The position numbers were made by a program, and so were the translations under genes. A DNA stretch of 64,000 nucleotides from Methylovulum sp. (GTDB lineage Bacteria > Pseudomonadota > Gammaproteobacteria > Methylococcales > Methylomonadaceae): contig NZ_JAQTZU010000005.1 in NCBI RefSeq assembly GCF_028687615.1, positions 62,001-126,000 of the forward strand. Reading direction: 5' to 3'. Within the stretch, counting starts at the first letter, position 1; each line of letters starts with the position of its first letter. Under the pieces are notes generated by a model. That model was not told the DNA's origin. It saw nothing but the letters and a program-made list of their open reading frames with translations, and ran no database searches. Of the stretch, positions 10,601-19,500 are shown one piece after another.

Positions 10601-11527
10601 GCGATGGACGATGATGTGTTGGCAACCTGCATCAATGACATCGCCGTGTTCGCCCGCACCGCGCCAGAACAAAAAGTCAGGATCATCAAAGCCTTAAAGT
10701 TATCCGGGCATATAGTCGCAATGACCGGCGATGGCGTGAACGACGCCCCCGCGTTAAAAACGGCGGATATGGGCATAGCGATGGGCATCACCGGCACCCA
10801 TGTCGCCCAAGAAGCCGCCGCAATGATCCTGACCGACGACAATTTCGCCACGATAGTCAAAGCCGTCAAGGAAGGCCGCGGCATTTACGAAAACATGGTC
10901 AAATTCATCCGCTTCCAACTATCCACCAACATCGGCGCGATTTTGACCGTCACCTGCGCCCCGTTACTGGGCCTGCCCGTGCCCTTCACCGCCGTGCAAT
11001 TGCTCTGGATCAACATCATCATGGACGGCCCGCCCGCCATGTCGCTAGGCGTTGATCCCATCCATGCCAACAGCATGAAAGCCCCGCCACGCGATCCCGA
11101 AGCACGGATATTGTCCTGGCAACGGCTAGGCAATCTGTTCAGCTATGGCCTGACGATGGCTATCGGAACCCTGGGTGTATTGTTTTACGGCTTGCAGACC
11201 GGCACGGCGGCACATGCCAGCACCTGGGCATTCAATACCTTTGTGCTGTTCCAAGTGTTCAACGTTTTTAATGCCCGTGCGGAAAAAGGCAGCGCGTTCA
11301 ATTGCCATTTTTTTGCCAACTACTGGTTTTGGCTGGCACTGGTCTCGGTGCTGTTATTGCAAATAGTGATCATCCAGTGGTCGCCCGCCGAAGCCATCTT
11401 CCATACCACGGCATTGACCAGCACCGATTGGCTGATTGCCACTGGCATTGCGGCATCGGTGTTGGTTTTTGAAGAATTACGCAAATTGTTGAATAGGTTG
11501 TTGAATAGGTTGTTGAAGTGGAAATAA
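7649..11527 (+). CDS. Fusion: AI-2E/PerM-family membrane protein + P-type cation ATPase
   Basis: A single open frame of up to 1292 residues joins two membrane proteins. Residues about 45-385 are an AI-2E-family permease with multiple membrane helices and the family hallmark STIDNVIRPLVI, GVFGGLTAFGPIGLFLGP. From about residue 395 a complete P2-type ATPase follows: cation-ATPase N domain, actuator TGES (DESSLTGESLPTGK), membrane motif IPEGLPAVVTV, phosphorylation motif DKTGTLT with Asp722, and hinge TGDGVNDAPALKTADMG. PEGLP and the overall layout resemble Ca2+/Na+ pumps, so Ca2+ or another cation is plausible. No stop or frameshift separates the halves. The start is uncertain: GTG at 7649, ATG at 7751 or ATG at 7778; the later ones begin just before the first helix and have only weak ribosome sites. 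Confidence 0.9.
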   Translation: MLHNRLCLDNEERQRNRVQKSPPLYENITPTVTVMNHFLGTSPMRYLIPSVFLTGLLLLSYRVLSGFLISIIWAFIIAYVTWPLYNRLRRQIKINATLSAALMTAIITVAISLIIFWLVAMLQDEVKFAYQGLAANFNQQHYQLPDGIRKIRWLADYAQPWVDRLNTDRSGLIAQIIESAKQWLGHFAQFLGGIGHYVMNLGFTLVTVFFCFRDGDAAIRQLRRGLIHFLGEYQNVYLQAAGDTTRAVVYGLVLAAMGQGFVAGLGYVVAGVDAPVLFGVITALLAMVPMGAMMVWIPIGISLLLNDQLIAGTGLLLWGFLAISTIDNVIRPLVISGTGQVPFLVVMFGVFGGLTAFGPIGLFLGPVILSVLLSVWEAWLKLQPDELAATAGSVKIHDWHNLTADEALHRQLSNLAEGLSQCEADQRLQHHGLNKLTEKPPRSAWYLLFSQFKSFLILVLVAAAAIAATIGDVVDGIVIMVVVIINALLGFYQEFQAEQSLSALKKMLALQAKVRRDGRTLEIPAEHLVPGDIVVLEAGNKIPADGRIIIARSVEADESSLTGESLPTGKQEQALHTKAVPLAERSNMLYMNNAVTRGRAEMVVTATGMDTEIGKLADLLSQTEDGETPLQIQLASVGKRLALLALVVVAIVFAGALWRGEALAEAAFTAIALAVAAIPEGLPAVVTVTLALGMHRMAKQQALVKRLAAVETLGCTSVICTDKTGTLTVNQMTARALFYKGQRYQISGEGYQTHGIIKPEAGGNASADLTEALLPLALCNDSELQGTKVIGDPMEGALLVLAAKGGLSKQQASAQYPRIAEIPFDAEHKFMATFHRQEDGITVFVKGAPEVLLTLCTFTLDAQGATVAIPAETILQQNADMASTGQRVLGVAVTHIKLSGDTDTQGQDGLALAEDLFGYLQNLTFVALVGLMDPPRAEAKLAIALCQQAGIAVKMITGDQTITAAAIAKELGLLGEVINGAELAAMDDDVLATCINDIAVFARTAPEQKVRIIKALKLSGHIVAMTGDGVNDAPALKTADMGIAMGITGTHVAQEAAAMILTDDNFATIVKAVKEGRGIYENMVKFIRFQLSTNIGAILTVTCAPLLGLPVPFTAVQLLWINIIMDGPPAMSLGVDPIHANSMKAPPRDPEARILSWQRLGNLFSYGLTMAIGTLGVLFYGLQTGTAAHASTWAFNTFVLFQVFNVFNARAEKGSAFNCHFFANYWFWLALVSVLLLQIVIIQWSPAEAIFHTTALTSTDWLIATGIAASVLVFEELRKLLNRLLNRLLKWK

Positions 11528-11676
11528 GTTGACATTGGAATGTTTTAAATACGGATGTTACACATCTGTCCACGAAAAACACAAAAAACACGAAACAGCT
11601 ACGATTACAACAATGCCCACTTAACAATACGCTAAACTATACCATTAAATTTCAACCAACCCTTTGGGACACACTT

Positions 11677-13263
11677 TTGATCTCTACAGCAAACATCACC
11701 ATGCAATTTGGGGCCAAGCCCTTGTTTGAAAACGTCTCTGTCAAATTCGGCGACGGCAACCGTTACGGCTTGATAGGCGCGAACGGTTGCGGCAAATCCA
11801 CGTTTATGAAAATTCTCAGCGGCGATTTGGAGCCGTCGGCGGGCAACGTCAGCGTCACGCCGAATGAGCGGCTAGGTAATTTGCGCCAAGACCAATTTGC
11901 CTATGAAAACTACCGCGTGCTGGATGTGGTGCTGATGGGCCATGCCGAAATGTGGGCGGCCATGTCCGAACGCGATGCCATTTACGCCAACCTGGAAGCC
12001 ACCGAAGACGACTACATGCACGCCGCCGAACTGGAATCGGTGTTTGCCGAATTTGGCGGCTACACCGCCGAAGCCCGCGCCGGGGAAATCTTGCTAGGCC
12101 TGGACATCCCGTTAGAACAACATCAAGGCCCGATGAGCGCGGTCGCGCCCGGCTGGAAGCTGCGCGTGTTGCTGGCGCAAGCCCTGTTCGCCAACCCCGA
12201 CATCATGCTCTTGGACGAGCCGACCAACAACTTGGACATCAACACCATCCGTTGGCTGGAAAACATCCTCAACGAGCGCGATTGCACCATGGTCATCATC
12301 TCGCATGACCGCCATTTTTTAAACAGCGTCTGCACCCACATGGCGGACATGGATTATGGCGAATTGCGCGTCTATCCGGGCAATTATGATGATTACATGG
12401 TCGCCGTCACCGAAGTGCGCGAACGCTTGCTGGCGGGCAATGCCAAGAAAAAAGCCCAAATCGCCGAATTGCAAACCTTCGTTAGCCGCTTTTCTGCGAA
12501 CGCTTCCAAAGCCAAACAGGCCACCTCCCGCGCCAAACAACTGGACAAAATCAAGTTGGATGAAGTGAAACCGTCCAGCCGTGTCAACCCCTTCATCCGC
12601 TTTGACCAAAGCAAAAAACTGCACCGCTTGGCCTTGGAAGTGGAAGGTTTGGGCAAAGGCTACGGCGGCGAACCGCTGTTTAAAAACCTCAAACTGATGA
12701 TTGCCGTCGGCGAGCGCGTCGCCGTGATCGGGCCTAACGGTATTGGTAAGTCAACTTTACTCAAAACGCTGGTGGGTGAATTAACGCCTGACACAGGTGT
12801 TGTGAAATGGTCAGAAAACTCCGAAGTCGGCTATTTCGCGCAAGACCACGCCGACGATTTTGCCGAAGACTTGATGCTGATCGAATGGATGGGGCAATGG
12901 CGCAAAGAATCGGATGATGACCAGACCATACGCGGCACTTTAGGGCGGCTGTTATTTTCCAGCGATGACATTAACAAATCCGTCAAAGTGCTGTCGGGTG
13001 GCGAACAAGGCCGGATGCTGTTCGGTAAACTAATCCTGCAAAAAAACAACATCATGGTGATGGACGAGCCGACCAACCATTTGGACATGGAGTCGATTGA
13101 ATCGCTGAACACGGCGTTGGAAAATTATCCGGGTACGTTAATTTTTGTCAGCCACGACCGTGAATTTGTGTCTTCGTTGGCGACGCGGATTATCGAACTG
13201 ACACCGCATGGGATTGTTGATTTTAACGGCAATTATGAGGATTATTTGAACAGCCAGGCGTAA
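11677..13263 (+). CDS. ybiT: ABC-F family ATPase YbiT
   Basis: 528 residues, a soluble tandem ABC protein without membrane helices. It aligns by eye along its whole length with E. coli YbiT (about 530 residues), including the N-terminus [19 protein letters not shown]. Walker A sites are GANGCGKS (about 34-41) and GPNGIGKS (about 352-359); the signature is LSGGEQGR in the second half and the degenerate [15 protein letters not shown] in the first. Walker B regions are [10 protein letters not shown] and MDEPTNHLD. The linker [19 protein letters not shown] is the ABC-F interdomain segment. ABC-F proteins act on ribosomes; YbiT's exact job is not settled. It starts with TTG at 11677, chosen because the protein then begins where YbiT does. 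Confidence 0.95.
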   Translation: MISTANITMQFGAKPLFENVSVKFGDGNRYGLIGANGCGKSTFMKILSGDLEPSAGNVSVTPNERLGNLRQDQFAYENYRVLDVVLMGHAEMWAAMSERDAIYANLEATEDDYMHAAELESVFAEFGGYTAEARAGEILLGLDIPLEQHQGPMSAVAPGWKLRVLLAQALFANPDIMLLDEPTNNLDINTIRWLENILNERDCTMVIISHDRHFLNSVCTHMADMDYGELRVYPGNYDDYMVAVTEVRERLLAGNAKKKAQIAELQTFVSRFSANASKAKQATSRAKQLDKIKLDEVKPSSRVNPFIRFDQSKKLHRLALEVEGLGKGYGGEPLFKNLKLMIAVGERVAVIGPNGIGKSTLLKTLVGELTPDTGVVKWSENSEVGYFAQDHADDFAEDLMLIEWMGQWRKESDDDQTIRGTLGRLLFSSDDINKSVKVLSGGEQGRMLFGKLILQKNNIMVMDEPTNHLDMESIESLNTALENYPGTLIFVSHDREFVSSLATRIIELTPHGIVDFNGNYEDYLNSQA

Positions 13264-13287
13264 GGCGGAACCCAATGTAATCCGCAA

Positions 13288-13323
13288 GTAGGTCGTATAC
13301 GGCGATAGCGGCATACGGCCTAC
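13288..13323. terminator. Hairpin between convergent ybiT and the copper-protein-like gene
   Basis: GTAGGTCGTATAC and GCATACGGCCTAC pair, with GGCGATAGCG between them. It sits 25 bp after the ybiT stop and 29 bp after the end of the opposing gene, so it could terminate both. It lacks a clear U-tract and resembles the dispersed GTAGGTCG... repeats elsewhere in the window (60.4 kb, 33.4 kb). Confidence 0.45.
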
Positions 13324-13351
13324 TAATGACAAATTATTCCGCAACGGATTT

Positions 13352-14089
13352 TCAGTAATGCCATCCAGGTATGCCCAAATTGGCATCCACATCATCTGCC
13401 GACGGCCTTACCGTCACGGTAAAGCCAGCGCCACATGCAGGGTCAAGCGGATTTTTCACCAGATTACGTTTGACTTGGAGCACGGGCGGTTCTCCCAGTC
13501 CATCCACGCCTTGCGCTTTTCCTAACAACGCATATTGCGAGCCATTTTCAGGTATCCACAAATTCACCTTATGGGCGCGGATGGTCGGCGCCGTTAAAAT
13601 GCAAATATCGGCAATCGCCACTTCAATTTTTAAGGCGGTGGCGCAACTTGATTTAACGAAAGAAGGTGCGACGAATTGGAATGGCACACGGCCTTGCAAA
13701 TTGGCCTGCAAGTTTCCATTCGTGCCAAAAAAACCGATGGTGTTGCCCAAATTATCGTGTTTTTCATCCTGGGCTTGAAAAATATTCTTGTCTTGTATCA
13801 AATCCGCCTGCCCGGCATATAAGCTAGCACCGATAATCTCGCTAAGATCGGCGATTTTGTGGCCGTCGGAGGCGATCAATTCGGGATTCAAGGTCGGGAA
13901 CACCACGCTTTGTGCGCGGATCGGTTTTTCCCTCGCTTCACAACCATGCCCGATGACGATGGCATTGTCACCACCGGTACCTTCCAATATCGACCGCACT
14001 TTAATCTCGTCATGCGCAAAAGCTTGCCGACCTGCTAAAAACAGACCGACGGTTACGGTGCAACAGGCTAAATTCTTTAATGTTTTCAT
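13352..14089 (-). CDS. Secreted protein resembling methanotroph MopE/CorA copper proteins
   Basis: 245 residues with a clear signal peptide (MKTLKNLACCTVTVGLFLAGRQAFA, cleavage before HDE). The mature part carries IGHGCEAREKPIRAQSVVFPT, then SDG, IQDKNIFQAQDEK, LGNTIGFFGTNGNL, VPFQFVAPSF, SSCATALKIEVAIADIC, VNLWIPENGS and a NPLDPACGAGF/TVTVRPSADDVDA tail ending PGWHY. From memory this pattern matches the CorA/MopE C-terminal family of copper-repressed surface proteins of type I methanotrophs. That assignment rests on recall, not a search. The cysteines are compatible with disulfides. It is convergent with ybiT and 109 bp downstream of pdxJ. No copper operator was recognised upstream. Confidence 0.55.
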   Translation of the reverse strand: MKTLKNLACCTVTVGLFLAGRQAFAHDEIKVRSILEGTGGDNAIVIGHGCEAREKPIRAQSVVFPTLNPELIASDGHKIADLSEIIGASLYAGQADLIQDKNIFQAQDEKHDNLGNTIGFFGTNGNLQANLQGRVPFQFVAPSFVKSSCATALKIEVAIADICILTAPTIRAHKVNLWIPENGSQYALLGKAQGVDGLGEPPVLQVKRNLVKNPLDPACGAGFTVTVRPSADDVDANLGIPGWHY

Positions 14090-14198
14090 GTTAGTCCTCC
14101 TTAGGACGCTTAGGTGTTTATGCCGACTGGTTTATTGACGCGGTAAATCACAATGATGATAAACGATATATCTGTGCAATCCAATGATAATGCGGCAG

Positions 14199-14942
14199 CT
14201 ACGCATCCATCCTGGCTTGCCGCATCAATGCCTTCAAATCCTTGACCGTCTGCGCCAATCCCGAAAACACCGCTTGGGCGATGATCGAATGCCCGATGTT
14301 CAGCTCGACGATTTGCGGGATGGCACAAATCGCTTCGACATTATTGAAGTTCAAGCCATGTCCGGCATTTACCTGCAATCCGGCAGCGTGCGCGTATTCG
14401 GCGGCAGTTTTTATGCGAGCCAATTCCCTGCTTTGCATTGCCGGGATATGGGCATCGGCGTAGCTGCCGGTATGCAGTTCGATCACGGGGGCGCCGACGG
14501 TGATAGCGGCATCAATTTGGGCGTGGTCTGGCGCAATGAACAGCGAGACTTCAATGCCTGCATCCGCCAATATTGCACAGGCTTCTTTAAGTCGGGACAG
14601 ATTGCCAACGACATCCAACCCACCTTCCGTCGTCAGCTCGCTGCGTTTTTCGGGCACCAAGCAACAGGCAAAAGGCCGGACTTCAGCGGCGATGCCGAGC
14701 ATTTCCTCGGTCACCGCCATTTCCAGATTCAAGCGCGATTGTAGCAAGTCTTTGAGCAAGAAAATGTCGCGGTCTTGGATATGGCGGCGGTCTTCGCGCA
14801 AATGGGCGGTGATGCCGTCAGCCCCGGCTTGTTCGGCGACCAACGCGGCTTGGATGGGGTCTGGGTAACGGGTTCCCCGGGCTTGCCGTAAGGTGGCGAC
14901 GTGGTCGATGTTGACGCCTAACAGGATGGGTTGTTTGTTCAT
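14199..14942 (-). CDS. pdxJ: Pyridoxine 5'-phosphate synthase
   Basis: 247 residues, the normal length. Catalyses the last ring-closing step of DXP-dependent vitamin B6 synthesis: 1-deoxyxylulose 5-phosphate + 3-amino-2-oxopropyl phosphate to pyridoxine 5'-phosphate. Visible family motifs are [60 protein letters not shown]-type [19 protein letters not shown], and HTGSYADA, with [19 protein letters not shown] near the C-terminus. The conserved DHVATLR and GLN regions bind phosphate and substrate. ATG at 14942. The next gene on the strand is 109 bp away and unrelated, so an operon is doubtful. Confidence 0.97.
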   Translation of the reverse strand: MNKQPILLGVNIDHVATLRQARGTRYPDPIQAALVAEQAGADGITAHLREDRRHIQDRDIFLLKDLLQSRLNLEMAVTEEMLGIAAEVRPFACCLVPEKRSELTTEGGLDVVGNLSRLKEACAILADAGIEVSLFIAPDHAQIDAAITVGAPVIELHTGSYADAHIPAMQSRELARIKTAAEYAHAAGLQVNAGHGLNFNNVEAICAIPQIVELNIGHSIIAQAVFSGLAQTVKDLKALMRQARMDA

Positions 14943-15041
14943 GACTCTACTCTGGTAAAAGGTTTTTGATTGGTTTTTTCAACGAAATACACGAAAAAAG
15001 TTGTGTAAAAGCGACACTGTCACTTTAGATTCTGCTGACAT

Positions 15042-15161
15042 TTGATAAAAATACTTAGGAATGAGCATGAAATAACTTATGCAAATGCGTTCGGTGCAGG
15101 TGCGGATAAATCCGACACTTACATGTCGAACTTATTTCATGCCCATTGCTTATTTTATCAA
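15042..15161. repeat. Imperfect 120-bp inverted repeat
   Basis: The core AATGAGCATGAAATAACTT (15060-15078) pairs with AACTTATTTCATGCCCATT (15129-15147), 17 of 19 positions. The outer TTGATAAAAATA and TATTTTATCAA also match. Between the arms sits a second small hairpin, CGGATAAATCCG. It could be a MITE remnant or a structured RNA; there is no way to tell from one copy. Confidence 0.55.
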
Positions 15162-15479
15162 TCAGATATAGTTTTACCTTGCATTCATAACGGATTGTTT
15201 TTTAATATCTATTACTGAAATATCAACAGAGCACAGAAACATGTGGATCCCTTTTATATTGATTTTATGATGTTTTTTTAAGGTACGCATAGTGTGTCGC
15301 ACCTAAAAAAACCGAAACTATGGCCGCAAAAGTATACTTTATTCTTAACACTGGGCTTTGGAAAGACAGAATCAAACTATAACCTTGGATGGTCATATTT
15401 TCTGACTTTTATAGCCAATACGATATAAATTGATGATGCCCAAAAGTCGGTAGGAAGGACGCGCAGTCCTCATCAGCTT

Positions 15480-15511
15480 ATATTGGATTAGCTATGCTAT
15501 CCATCCAATAT
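15480..15511. repeat. Short perfect hairpin
   Basis: ATATTGGAT and ATCCAATAT are perfectly complementary over 9 bp with a 14-nt spacer. There is no U-tract, so a terminator role is unlikely. Confidence 0.4.
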
Positions 15512-15935
15512 CTGTTCGGCTCTTTGAAAATAGGGGTTATTGATCAAAAGGCCATAAAGAGGTATCTTTTAATTAAATCCCCCCTCGCCCCATATTTTTC
15601 AAATGGCGATAATAAAAAACGTGGGTTTAATCACATAAATATCGGCAGAATTGACAAGTAGATGCTAATTCATAGCAAACTCTGGGTTTTTTACATTGCC
15701 AGCTTTTATGCGTTGCTTGGCGGGCATCAATGGCTTGTAGGTTGGCATCGTGCCTATGCCGTCCTGATGATCAACCAAAGTGCGCGGACTTTAGGTATAT
15801 TTTTGTGGTTTTTACGAAGGCTTGGATGGTTATGGCACGGTATCAGGCGTTACAGATAAAGCAATCAGTTACTTTAGCAAGCTATTACGGTTTTTTCAGA
15901 CGGTTATGGTTAAGCAGGGTGACACACATCTAGGT

Positions 15936-15971
15936 GGTTTTGGTTTTGGTTTTGGTTTTGGTTTTGGTTTT
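15936..15971. repeat. (GGTTTT)6 tandem hexamer array
   Basis: Six uninterrupted GGTTTT units in non-coding DNA about 600 bp upstream of the macroglobulin gene. The G-pair spacing allows a G-rich structure only weakly, since each run has two Gs. The array is expected to be length-variable. Confidence 0.9.
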
Positions 15972-16280
15972 GATTAGCCTTAGTTTTCAGTTATTCCCCG
16001 CATAGACAGGGCTACCTCATTAAAATATTTTTATAAAACAATTGGTTATATATTTTCGTTTTATCGATTTAACGCCAGTGATTTTTTGCAATTTGTAACT
16101 TATTGTATTCACCAATGAATTGCTTATAGATTTAGAAACGGTTTAAAAAACCCATATTTGAACACAAACTGCAAATTTTTAAATAGCTGATTATATTTAT
16201 ATTTTTAATGAGGTGGCCCTGCCCGCATAGAGCCTTTTTCTGATCATTCCTTCCGGTTTCGTTATACTTAGAAGTTACGC

Positions 16281-16481
16281 AGAAGTTACGCATTGACAGA
16301 TAGACTTTTTTGAAAACCCTGCCAATATGAAATTATGTAAACATTTTTATCATAGTAAAATGAACGTATTAGTAATCGTAATTTAGAGGTTTCCTTTAAA
16401 TTATGCACAGCAAATGTTTTTAATAAATTAGGCATAAGTAAATGATTTTTTTGATGTTACCGCTATCAATGCGTAACTTCT
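16281..16481. mobile_element. MITE-like element with 19-bp terminal inverted repeats
   Basis: AGAAGTTACGCATTGACAG (16281-16299) and CTATCAATGCGTAACTTCT (16463-16481) are inverted copies matching at 18 of 19 positions. They enclose about 160 bp of non-coding AT-rich DNA. An extra AGAAGTTACGC copy directly precedes the left end at 16270. The form suggests a non-autonomous element mobilised in trans; target duplications are not obvious. Confidence 0.55.
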
Positions 16482-16575
16482 AATACTTTGATAAGGCATC
16501 ATCTTTGGCGCTTGGCGAAGGATGACGGATTATTTTCTATTTTCAAGCTGTGATACAACCTAGCGGTGGCTTTTT

Positions 16576-19500
16576 ATGTGCTTTAATCGTCAAGTATTAA
16601 CATGTGTTGTCGCCCTATCAATATTTTGGTTAGCCGCCGATGTCCATGCTGCATACGATTCAGCGGCTATCCCTGAATTCAAGGGACTTCAGGTCATAAG
16701 GATTACGCCGGATGGCGAAGATGTGCCTGCGGGTAAACAAATTGTCATTCAGTTTGACCGCCCCGTTGTTCCTATCGGGAAGATGGAGCGTCCGTCTTCC
16801 GAAATTCCTGTCATCATCACCCCGGCCCTTGCCTGCGAATGGCGCTGGCTTAACACCTCGGCATTGGCCTGTAATCTGCCGGATAAGGCGGCGCTCAAAG
16901 AGGCGACGCGTTACACGCTGGAAATCGAACCCGGAATTAAGGCCGAAGATGGCGCGACTATTCCTGATAGCTTCCATCATGGCTTTATCACTCAGCGCCC
17001 TGATGTGAACTACCATGAATTCCGGGAGTGGAAATCACCAGGGCATCCCGTTATTCGGCTGGTATTCAATCAGGCGGTGGATAAGGAATCGGTCGCACAG
17101 CATGTCTTTTGGAACGTCGGCGACAAGGCCGAGCGGGTTGCCGTGCAGGTTAGCGCCGACTCGGCAGATCATGAGCCGCCTCAGTGGATGCCCATTCCGG
17201 GAGAAAATGCCCTGCTATTTTTTAACAAACAGCCCCTACAAAAAAGCGACGATGACCTTCATAAAAGCTCAGGAAAGGAAGCGCGTAGGATTTGGCTAGT
17301 TGAGCCTGTGCAAGAACTGCCGTTAGATACCCACATTATTCTTAAAACGGAGCCAGGGCTGATGTCCGCGCTGGGGCCTGAACCCGGCGTGAGTTCCAGT
17401 CCTGTGGCGGAACTCGACACCTACCCGGAATTTACATTTCTCGGCATTAAATGCACGGTCAACAGCGGTGAAGAGTTGTGGATACCCGCCGGTCAAAAGC
17501 CTAGCGGAAAATGTGATCCGATGCGGCCGGTGGATCTTTCTTTCAGTACGCCGGTGGAGCGCGGCACCCTGGGCGACAGGGTGATATTCAACCCGCCTGT
17601 GGGTGGTTGGAAGAAAATCTCAGAAGCAGAAACAATAACTCAAGAGCCGGAAGAGGGCGGGGACAATGCTGAAGTCGGTTATCAATTTAGCCAACCGCAT
17701 AGCAAGGGTGCCGTTTATGACGTATGGCTTCCAGGTGGCCTGAAGGTCGCTCAAGACTATACCGTACATTCACAGGCGGCAACGACTTTTTTTGAGCGGC
17801 TATGGCACTGGCTGCAATCTTGGTTTAAGCCCGCTGCCCCTGTTATTGTTGAAGTACAGGACATCTTTGACCGTAAGCTGCAACAGCCTATTGCCGCAAG
17901 CTTTGCGACCGCACATCGAAATCCCAATTTTGTCCTCGATTACTCCGATGCCGTACTGGAGAAGGGCGTGGACAGCGAAGTCCCTTTTTACGTCAATAAC
18001 TTGAATAATTACCGCTTCGACTACCGCGCTGTAACAGCCCAAGGCGCTGACAAACAACAAACTTTCCGCAAAGCGATTCCGCGTGTTGAAGATGTGCAAT
18101 TCGCCGTACCGTTTGGAGTGCGCGAGATGCTCGATGGCCGGACGGGTGCGCTATTCGGCACTTTGCAAACCGATCCCGTTATCAATAATAGCTATTTTCC
18201 ACGCCTGTTTGCCCAAGTAACGCCTTATCAAGTCCATTACAAACTCGGCCACTTCAATAGCCTGGTTTGGGTCACTGACATGGCGACTGGCCAACCGGTG
18301 GCGGATGCCAGGGTCAGCTTATACCAAGATGCCTTTACCACCCTGCATACCGCGACTGACATCAGCGCGAAGGCAAGCACTGACACTTCAGGCGTGGCGC
18401 TATTGCCGGGAACAGATACGCTAGACCCTGATCTCTCGATTACGACACGTTACCAAGATGAAGCCAGCCGCTATTTCCTGAGCGTGGAAAAAGACGATGA
18501 CATGGCGCTGCTGCCCATAGCGCAATCGTTTACCATTGATACTTACCGTGCTTCGGGCAGTGTAGCGGTGTATCCCTACAAACAGATGCGCTATGGCCAT
18601 ACACACGCTTGGGGTACGACCGCCCAAGGCATTTACCGTGCGGGTGACATCATTCAATATAAAATCTATGTCCGTAATCAGGACAACAACGGTTTTATAC
18701 CGCCGCCCGCTGGCAGTTATCGGCTGAAAATCATCGACCCTATGGGCAAAGAAGTGCATGAGCGCAAGGATATTAGCTTATCGGCGTTTGGCGGGACCAG
18801 CGGGGAATTCACCGTCCCCAAAGCAGGCGCGGTCGGCTGGTATCAATTCAAGCTCATCGGTGACTTTGCCAAAAAACCTGAAAATGCCCAAGAAACCAAC
18901 CAACATCAACCAGATACTGACAATGACAGTGCCGACAAAAAAACCTGGCTGCCGATGCGCGTCCTGGTCAGCGACTTTACGCCATCCCCTTTCCGGGTCA
19001 GCAACCAGCTGAATGGCGACCTGTTTCATGCAGGTGAGCAGGTGAACGTGGCGACCCATGCCGAACTGCATTCGGGTGGCGCCTACACCGATGCCGCCAC
19101 GCGGGTCACCGCACTATTGGAAAGTGCGCCATTTAGTGCGAAACATCCGTTAGCCAAAAACTTCCAATTCGATAGCTACCAAAATGAAACGCCATCCCAG
19201 CAAATTTTTCAGAAAATCGACAAGGTAAATGACAAGGGTGAAAGCGCCCTTCATTTTGCCACCGGAACACCCCAGGTGGTCTACGGCAAACTTTTGGTGG
19301 AAAGCGCGGTTGCCGATGACCGTGGCAAATACATCAGCAGCCAAGCCCGAGCCGATTATCTGGGGGTGGACCGCCTGGTCGGCCTTTATAGCAGCGAATG
19401 GCTATACCAAGTCGGCAAAGCGGGCAAGCTGCAATATATCGTTGTTGATGAGCGGGGCAACCCCGCCAAAGGCACGGCGGTGGAGATTGCGTTAGAGCAC

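Larger units (their letters stand above)
14943..16575. other. 1.6-kb gene-poor, AT-rich, repeat-bearing region
   Basis: No convincing gene. A 65-codon frame at 15662-15859 has no ribosome site and no recognisable similarity. The stretch holds an imperfect 120-bp inverted repeat (15042-15161), a 9-bp-stem hairpin (15480-15511), a GGTTTT hexamer array (15936-15971) and a MITE-like element with 19-bp inverted ends (16281-16481). The promoter of the macroglobulin gene must lie in its last part, but I could not place it. Confidence 0.6.

Noticed and set aside
15662-15859. 65-codon hydrophobic frame
   Set aside because: No ribosome site or similarity, surrounded by repeats; probably chance.
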